DNA of 26,506 nt from JARRON01 sp037383845 (GTDB lineage: Bacteria; Pseudomonadota; Gammaproteobacteria; Steroidobacterales; XN24), in assembly GCA_037383845.1 (NCBI GenBank), contig JARRON010000035.1, positions 1 to 26,506 on the forward strand, in the 5' to 3' direction. Below the pieces are notes generated by a model. It had not been told where the DNA came from. It worked only from the letters and a program-made list of their open reading frames with translations, and did no database searches. The position numbers and the translations under genes are program-made. Below, piece by piece: positions 22,868 through 26,506 of the stretch. How positions within the stretch are numbered: the first letter of the stretch is position 1; each line of letters begins with the position of its first letter.

Positions 22868-24193
22868 ATGGCCGGACGCATCGGATTTGTCAGCCTCGGC
22901 TGTCCCAAGGCCCTTGTTGACTCGGAGCGCATTCTCACGCGCCTCCGGGCGGAGGGCTACGAAACCGTGGCCACCCACGAGGACGCCGACCTTGTGGTGG
23001 TCAACACCTGCGGTTTCATCGACGAGGCCGTGGACGAGTCCCTGGACGCCATTGGCGAAGCCATGGCGAAAAACGGCAGGGTCCTGGTCACCGGCTGCCT
23101 GGGCGCGCGCCCGGAGCGGATCCTCGAGAAGCACCCCAGGGTGCTGGGGATCACCGGTCCCCAGGCCTACGAGGAGGTCATGCGGACGGTTCACGAGCAC
23201 CTGGCCCCGCCCCACGATCCCTTCGTAGACCTCGTCCCGCCCCAGGGCGTAAAGCTCACGCCCCGCCATTACGCCTACCTCAAGATCTCAGAGGGCTGTA
23301 ACCACAAGTGCAGCTTCTGCATCATTCCGGCCATGCGCGGCCGGCTGGCCAGCCGGCCGGTGGGAGACGTCCTGCGTGAGGCCGAGGGCCTGGTGGCCGC
23401 CGGCGTCCGGGAGCTGCTGGTGATCTCCCAGGACACGAGCGCCTACGGCGCGGACCTGAAGTATCTGCCGGACAGCTGGCGGGGGGAGCGCTACGAGAGC
23501 CGCTTCGCCGACCTGGCACGGGGGCTCGGGGAGCTGGGGGCCTGGATCCGTCTGCACTACGTCTACCCCTATCCCCACGTGGACGAGGTAGTGCCCATGA
23601 TGGCCGACGGCCGGGTGCTCCCTTACCTGGACATCCCTTTCCAGCACGCCAGTCCCGCGGTGCTGAAGCGCATGCGCCGCCCGGCGGCCTCCGAGGACAC
23701 GCTGGAGCGCATCCGGGCCTGGCGTGCCATCTGCCCGGACATTGCGATCCGGAGCACGTTCATCGTGGGTTTCCCCGGGGAGACCGAGGACGACTTCCAA
23801 TACCTGCTCCAGTGGCTGGAGGAGGCCCGGCTGGACCGGGTGGGCTGCTTCCGGTATTCGCCTGTCGAGGGGGCGGCGGCGAACGAGCTCCCGGGTGCGG
23901 TGCCGGAAGAACTGAAGCAGGAGCGCTGGGACCGGTTCATGGCCGTCTCGGCGAGAATCAGCCGGGAGCGGCTGGCCGCCCGGGTGGGCGGCATCGAGGA
24001 AGTGATCGTCGATGAGGCGATCCCGGATGAGGACATCGCCGTAGGCCGCAGCCGCCGCGATGCGCCGGAGATCGACGGACGGGTCATCCTGGAAGGCGGG
24101 GGAGAGCTCCTGGCGGGGGACCTGGTGCGCGTGCAGATCACCGCCTCCGACGACTACGACCTGGAGGCCCGGCCGGCTCCGCCGGGCGCCTGA
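22868..24193 (+). CDS. rimO: Ribosomal protein S12 methylthiotransferase RimO
   Basis: RimO adds a methylthio group to an aspartate of ribosomal protein S12 using two [4Fe-4S] clusters and SAM. The N-terminal domain binds one cluster through Cys12 (LGCPK), Cys48 (NTCGF) and Cys77 (TGCLG). The radical-SAM motif is Cys144, Cys148, Cys151 (GCNHKCSFC). A TRAM domain closes the protein (about 375-441). From ATG 22868 the length is 441 residues, the same as E. coli RimO. An in-frame GTG at 22802 would add 22 residues with no family similarity. The segment GCPKALVDSE differs from the E. coli GCPKNLVDSE at one residue. It heads a likely operon with the sulfotransferase-like and aminotransferase-like genes. 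Confidence 0.96.
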   Translation: MAGRIGFVSLGCPKALVDSERILTRLRAEGYETVATHEDADLVVVNTCGFIDEAVDESLDAIGEAMAKNGRVLVTGCLGARPERILEKHPRVLGITGPQAYEEVMRTVHEHLAPPHDPFVDLVPPQGVKLTPRHYAYLKISEGCNHKCSFCIIPAMRGRLASRPVGDVLREAEGLVAAGVRELLVISQDTSAYGADLKYLPDSWRGERYESRFADLARGLGELGAWIRLHYVYPYPHVDEVVPMMADGRVLPYLDIPFQHASPAVLKRMRRPAASEDTLERIRAWRAICPDIAIRSTFIVGFPGETEDDFQYLLQWLEEARLDRVGCFRYSPVEGAAANELPGAVPEELKQERWDRFMAVSARISRERLAARVGGIEEVIVDEAIPDEDIAVGRSRRDAPEIDGRVILEGGGELLAGDLVRVQITASDDYDLEARPAPPGA

Positions 24194-24207
24194 GTCCGTT
24201 GGCGCCG

Positions 24208-24951
24208 GTGCGCATCGCCATGTGGTCGGGCCCGCGGAACATCTCCACGGCCATGATGCGGGCCTGGGAGAATCGCCCGGACACGGCGGTGGTCGACGAG
24301 CCCTTCTACGCGTACTTTCTTTCCCGGTCCGGTCTCGATCACCCTGGCCGGGACGAGGTCATCGCCTCCCAGCCGACGGACTGGCGGGAGGTGGTGGAGG
24401 GGCTCCTCGGGCCGGTGCCCGGAGGCCGGCCGGTGTTCTACCAGAAGCAGATGACCCACCACGTCCTGCCGGGCATGGGGCTCGAGTGGCTTCAGGACGT
24501 GACCAACTGTTTCCTGATCCGCCACCCGAGGGAGGTGGTGGCTTCCTACGTGGAGACGCGCTCCGCTCCCACGGCGCAGGACCTGGGTTTCGCCCGCCAG
24601 GCGGACCTGTTCCGGCGGGTGGCGGACCAGCGTGGCGAGGCGCCACCGGTGGTGGACGCGGCGGACGTGCTCCGGGACCCGGGCGGCACCCTGGCGGCGC
24701 TGTGCAAGGCGGTGGGCGTGCCCTTTTACGAGGCGATGCTGTCCTGGCCACCGGGACGGCGCGCCTCGGACGGCGTCTGGGCACCCTACTGGTACGCCTC
24801 CGTGGAAAAGTCCACCGGCTTCCGGGCCTACCGGCCCAGCGCCAAGGCCGTCCCACCGGAACTGGAAAGCCTTGTGGATCATGGGCTTGCGTATTATGAG
24901 GTGCTGTCCGGATACCGTATACAATCTACCGAGGGCGCGGGAGGCGAATAG
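24208..24951 (+). CDS. Sulfotransferase-like P-loop protein
   Basis: The 247-residue protein resembles the cytosolic sulfotransferase fold. The phosphosulfate-binding loop would be WSGPRNISTAMMRAW (6-20), with an invariant-type Arg10 and Ser/Thr residues. The 3'-phosphate-binding motif is RHPREVVASY (about 105-114), with Arg105 and Ser113. Whether it binds PAPS or a different nucleotide cannot be seen from sequence. The start is uncertain: GTG 24208 gives the family-like MRIAMWSGPRN, and TTG 24199 is in frame three codons earlier. It begins 14 bp after rimO and ends 4 bp before the class IV aminotransferase homologue, so the two probably act together. No sulfate-activation gene lies nearby. 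Confidence 0.8.
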   Translation: MRIAMWSGPRNISTAMMRAWENRPDTAVVDEPFYAYFLSRSGLDHPGRDEVIASQPTDWREVVEGLLGPVPGGRPVFYQKQMTHHVLPGMGLEWLQDVTNCFLIRHPREVVASYVETRSAPTAQDLGFARQADLFRRVADQRGEAPPVVDAADVLRDPGGTLAALCKAVGVPFYEAMLSWPPGRRASDGVWAPYWYASVEKSTGFRAYRPSAKAVPPELESLVDHGLAYYEVLSGYRIQSTEGAGGE

Positions 24952-24955
24952 ATCC

Positions 24956-25870
24956 ATGGTGCAGGGCAGCCAGGGCTTCGTGCCCGATCCGCGCAACGAC
25001 TCCGTGCTGGTGTGGATCAACGGAAGGCTGTTGCCCCGGGGCGAGGCCGTGGTCTCCGTGTTCGATGCCGGCTTCGTCCTCGGCGACGGCGTGTGGGAGG
25101 GCCTGAGGCTCGTCAACGGCCGGCTGGCTTTCCTCGACGCCCACCTGGACCGCCTGTTCGAGGGGGCGGCGGCCATCGACCTGGACGTGGGCATGGACCG
25201 GGCCGCCCTGACCCGCGCGCTCTACGAGACCACGGGGGCCAACGCCATGACCGACGGCGTGCATGTCCGGCTCATGGTGACCCGGGGCACCAAGCTCACG
25301 CCCAACCAGGACCCGCGCTACGTCGCCGGCGGCGCCACCGTGGTGATTGCCGCGGAGTACAAGACGCCCGGTCCCGACCTGCAGGCGAACGGCCTGCGGC
25401 TGGCCACGTCCAGCTTCCGCACCAGCGGGCCTGACGTGTTCGATATGCGACTGAACAGCCACAGCCGTCTGAATCTCATCCAGGCCCTGCTACAGGCCAT
25501 CCGGGCCGGCGCCGACGAAGCCCTCATGCTCGACCCGAACGGCTTCGTGGCCAGCTGCAACGCCACCAACTTCTTCATCGTGCGCGGCGGCGAGGTCTGG
25601 ACGTCCACCGGTGCCTACTGCTTCAACGGCATCACGCGAAGCCATGTGATCGGGCTCTGCGCCGACCACGGCATTCCGATCCTCCAGAAGGATTTCACTC
25701 TCGCGGAGGCATGCACCGCGGACGAGGCCTTCGTAACGGGGACCTTCGGCGGTCTGACGCCGGTGCGCTCCATCGACGCCCGGGATCTCGGGGCGCCACT
25801 GCCGGGGCCGGTGACCGGACGGCTCACCGCGCTGTACCGGGAGCTGCTGTCCCGGGAATGTCCCGCCTGA
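24956..25870 (+). CDS. Class IV aminotransferase-fold protein lacking the usual catalytic lysine
   Basis: The 304-residue protein follows the branched-chain/D-amino-acid aminotransferase fold: FDAGFVLGDGVWEGLR (36-51), FLDAHLDRL (59-67), VRLMVTRG (104-111), GADEALMLD (185-193), the phosphate-binding NGITR (224-228) and TGTFGGLTPV (261-270). Aligned by hand to PabC and D-amino-acid transaminase, the Schiff-base lysine position is Asn167 (segment RLNSHSRLN) and the glutamate that binds the pyridine nitrogen is Ser200 (GFVASCNATNFF). The whole protein has only three lysines (113, 136, 245), none in that segment. It is therefore unlikely to be an ordinary transaminase. I recall related proteins annotated as branched-chain aminotransferases with similar segments, unverified. 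It is 4 bp after the sulfotransferase-like gene, with GGAGG eleven bases before the ATG. Confidence 0.85.
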   Translation: MVQGSQGFVPDPRNDSVLVWINGRLLPRGEAVVSVFDAGFVLGDGVWEGLRLVNGRLAFLDAHLDRLFEGAAAIDLDVGMDRAALTRALYETTGANAMTDGVHVRLMVTRGTKLTPNQDPRYVAGGATVVIAAEYKTPGPDLQANGLRLATSSFRTSGPDVFDMRLNSHSRLNLIQALLQAIRAGADEALMLDPNGFVASCNATNFFIVRGGEVWTSTGAYCFNGITRSHVIGLCADHGIPILQKDFTLAEACTADEAFVTGTFGGLTPVRSIDARDLGAPLPGPVTGRLTALYRELLSRECPA

Positions 25871-25896
25871 CGCGGCCGCGCCGGGAGGCACCGAAC

Positions 25897-26280
25897 ATGT
25901 GGGTCGCCGGCCTCTCTTACTTTGCCATTGTCTTCGGGACGGGATTCGTGCTCGGTGTCATCCGCGTCCTGTGGGTGGCCCCGGCGGTGGGGGACAGAAC
26001 AGCGGAGCTTGCCGAGATGCCCATCATGCTCCTGGTGATGGTGGTGGCGGCGCGCTGGGTTGTGCACCGTTTCCGGCTGCCGCCGGATGTGCCGGCGCGC
26101 CTCGGGGTGGGGCTGGTGGCCGTTTGCCTGATGCTGCTCGCGGAATTCGGACTGGTGCTGCCCCTGCGGGGCGTCAGTCTCGAGGGGTATTTCGCCCAGC
26201 GGGATCCGGTGACGGCGACGGGCTATTACCTGAGCCTCGCCGTTCTCGCCTTCCTGCCGGTCTTCTTGTCCCGGCGCTGA
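25897..26280 (+). CDS. Small four-helix membrane protein of unknown function
   Basis: I do not recognise a named family with confidence. The 127-residue product has about four hydrophobic helices: residues 4-27, 40-58, 68-90 and 107-124. It begins MWVAGLSYFAIVFGTGFVLGV. Between helices 3 and 4 is a short polar stretch (RGVSLEGYFAQRDPV). GGAGG eight bases upstream supports the ATG at 25897. It follows the aminotransferase homologue by 26 bp on the same strand and could be the last gene of that operon. Nothing in the sequence ties it to the others functionally. Confidence 0.78.
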   Translation: MWVAGLSYFAIVFGTGFVLGVIRVLWVAPAVGDRTAELAEMPIMLLVMVVAARWVVHRFRLPPDVPARLGVGLVAVCLMLLAEFGLVLPLRGVSLEGYFAQRDPVTATGYYLSLAVLAFLPVFLSRR

Positions 26281-26506
26281 GCGGAACACCTTCCGGGTTC
26301 AGATCCTGCGCAGCCGGGCTCCTGGGACTCCCGCGTCCCAGGTGGAGGCCCGCGCGAATTAACAACAGCGCGGGAGCTCACCGATCGAGACACGCGTGGC
26401 GTCGGACGAGGCTCGGGGGCCGGTCGCGCTGACACGCCCGGGCGGCGCCACCGGTCATGACTGCCCCGAGTTCGTCATGATGAATGCCATTTGCGACTCC
26501 GACGGC
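26281..26506. other. Non-coding 3' end with two hairpins and a possible gene start
   Basis: Two perfect inverted repeats follow the last gene: CCTGGGAC/GTCCCAGG around six bases (26321-26342), and CCCGCGC/GCGCGGG around twelve AT-rich bases (26349-26374). Neither is followed by a T-run, so intrinsic termination is not supported. A frame open from GTG 26396 to the window edge (37 codons, with CPEFVMMNAICDSDG near the end) could be the start of another gene, but I do not recognise it. Confidence 0.3.

Overview
The window is GC-rich chromosomal DNA from a gammaproteobacterium. I infer a Chromatiales/Ectothiorhodospiraceae-like or Pseudomonas-related lineage from gene order and GC content, and cannot name the genus. 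It holds housekeeping genes in conserved gammaproteobacterial order, interrupted by a few accessory genes. I see no rRNA, complete tRNA, CRISPR array, insertion sequence, phage gene or integrase.

Layout. 1-656: 3' part of an ankyrin-repeat gene. 653-1074 (minus): a DUF962/Mpo1-like gene broken by a frame change. 1245-4925 (minus): the ftsY-ftsE-ftsX-rpoH cluster, with a perfect CIRCE element (HrcA operator) overlapping a promoter just upstream of rpoH. 5066-7429 (minus): a large VolA-like lipoprotein lipase between ftsY and rsmD. 7579-10377 (plus): rsmD-coaD-ggt. 10421-11770 (minus): mutM, rpmG, rpmB. 11942-14368: radC divergent from coaBC-dut. 14387-15688 (minus): a DUF4124 protein and pyrE. 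15769-17915 (plus): exonuclease III and an AmpG-like permease. 18003-18973 (plus): a membrane protein translationally coupled to a winged-helix regulator, behind a palindrome-rich promoter region. 19058-20153: a SnoaL-like protein, a small Rieske ferredoxin and a small acidic protein. 20369-22727: marC convergent on thiS-thiG-trmB. 22868-26280 (plus): rimO, a sulfotransferase-like gene, an unusual class IV aminotransferase homologue and a small membrane protein.

Functional links. FtsY targets signal-recognition-particle cargo to the membrane, FtsEX links division to cell-wall hydrolysis, and RpoH drives the heat-shock response. CIRCE at rpoH would place the sigma factor under HrcA repression. 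RsmD, RpmB, RpmG, RimO and TrmB all serve ribosome or tRNA maturation. CoaD and CoaBC serve coenzyme A synthesis, Dut and PyrE pyrimidine metabolism, MutM and ExoIII base-excision repair, and ThiS/ThiG thiazole synthesis.

The observations most worth a second look are the CIRCE element on rpoH, the class IV aminotransferase homologue that appears to lack both the PLP lysine and the pyridine-binding glutamate and sits beside a sulfotransferase-like gene, the overlapping palindromes before the membrane-protein/regulator pair, and the broken Mpo1-like gene. I found no clearly new multi-gene system. The sulfotransferase/aminotransferase-homologue pair is the best candidate for undescribed biochemistry.
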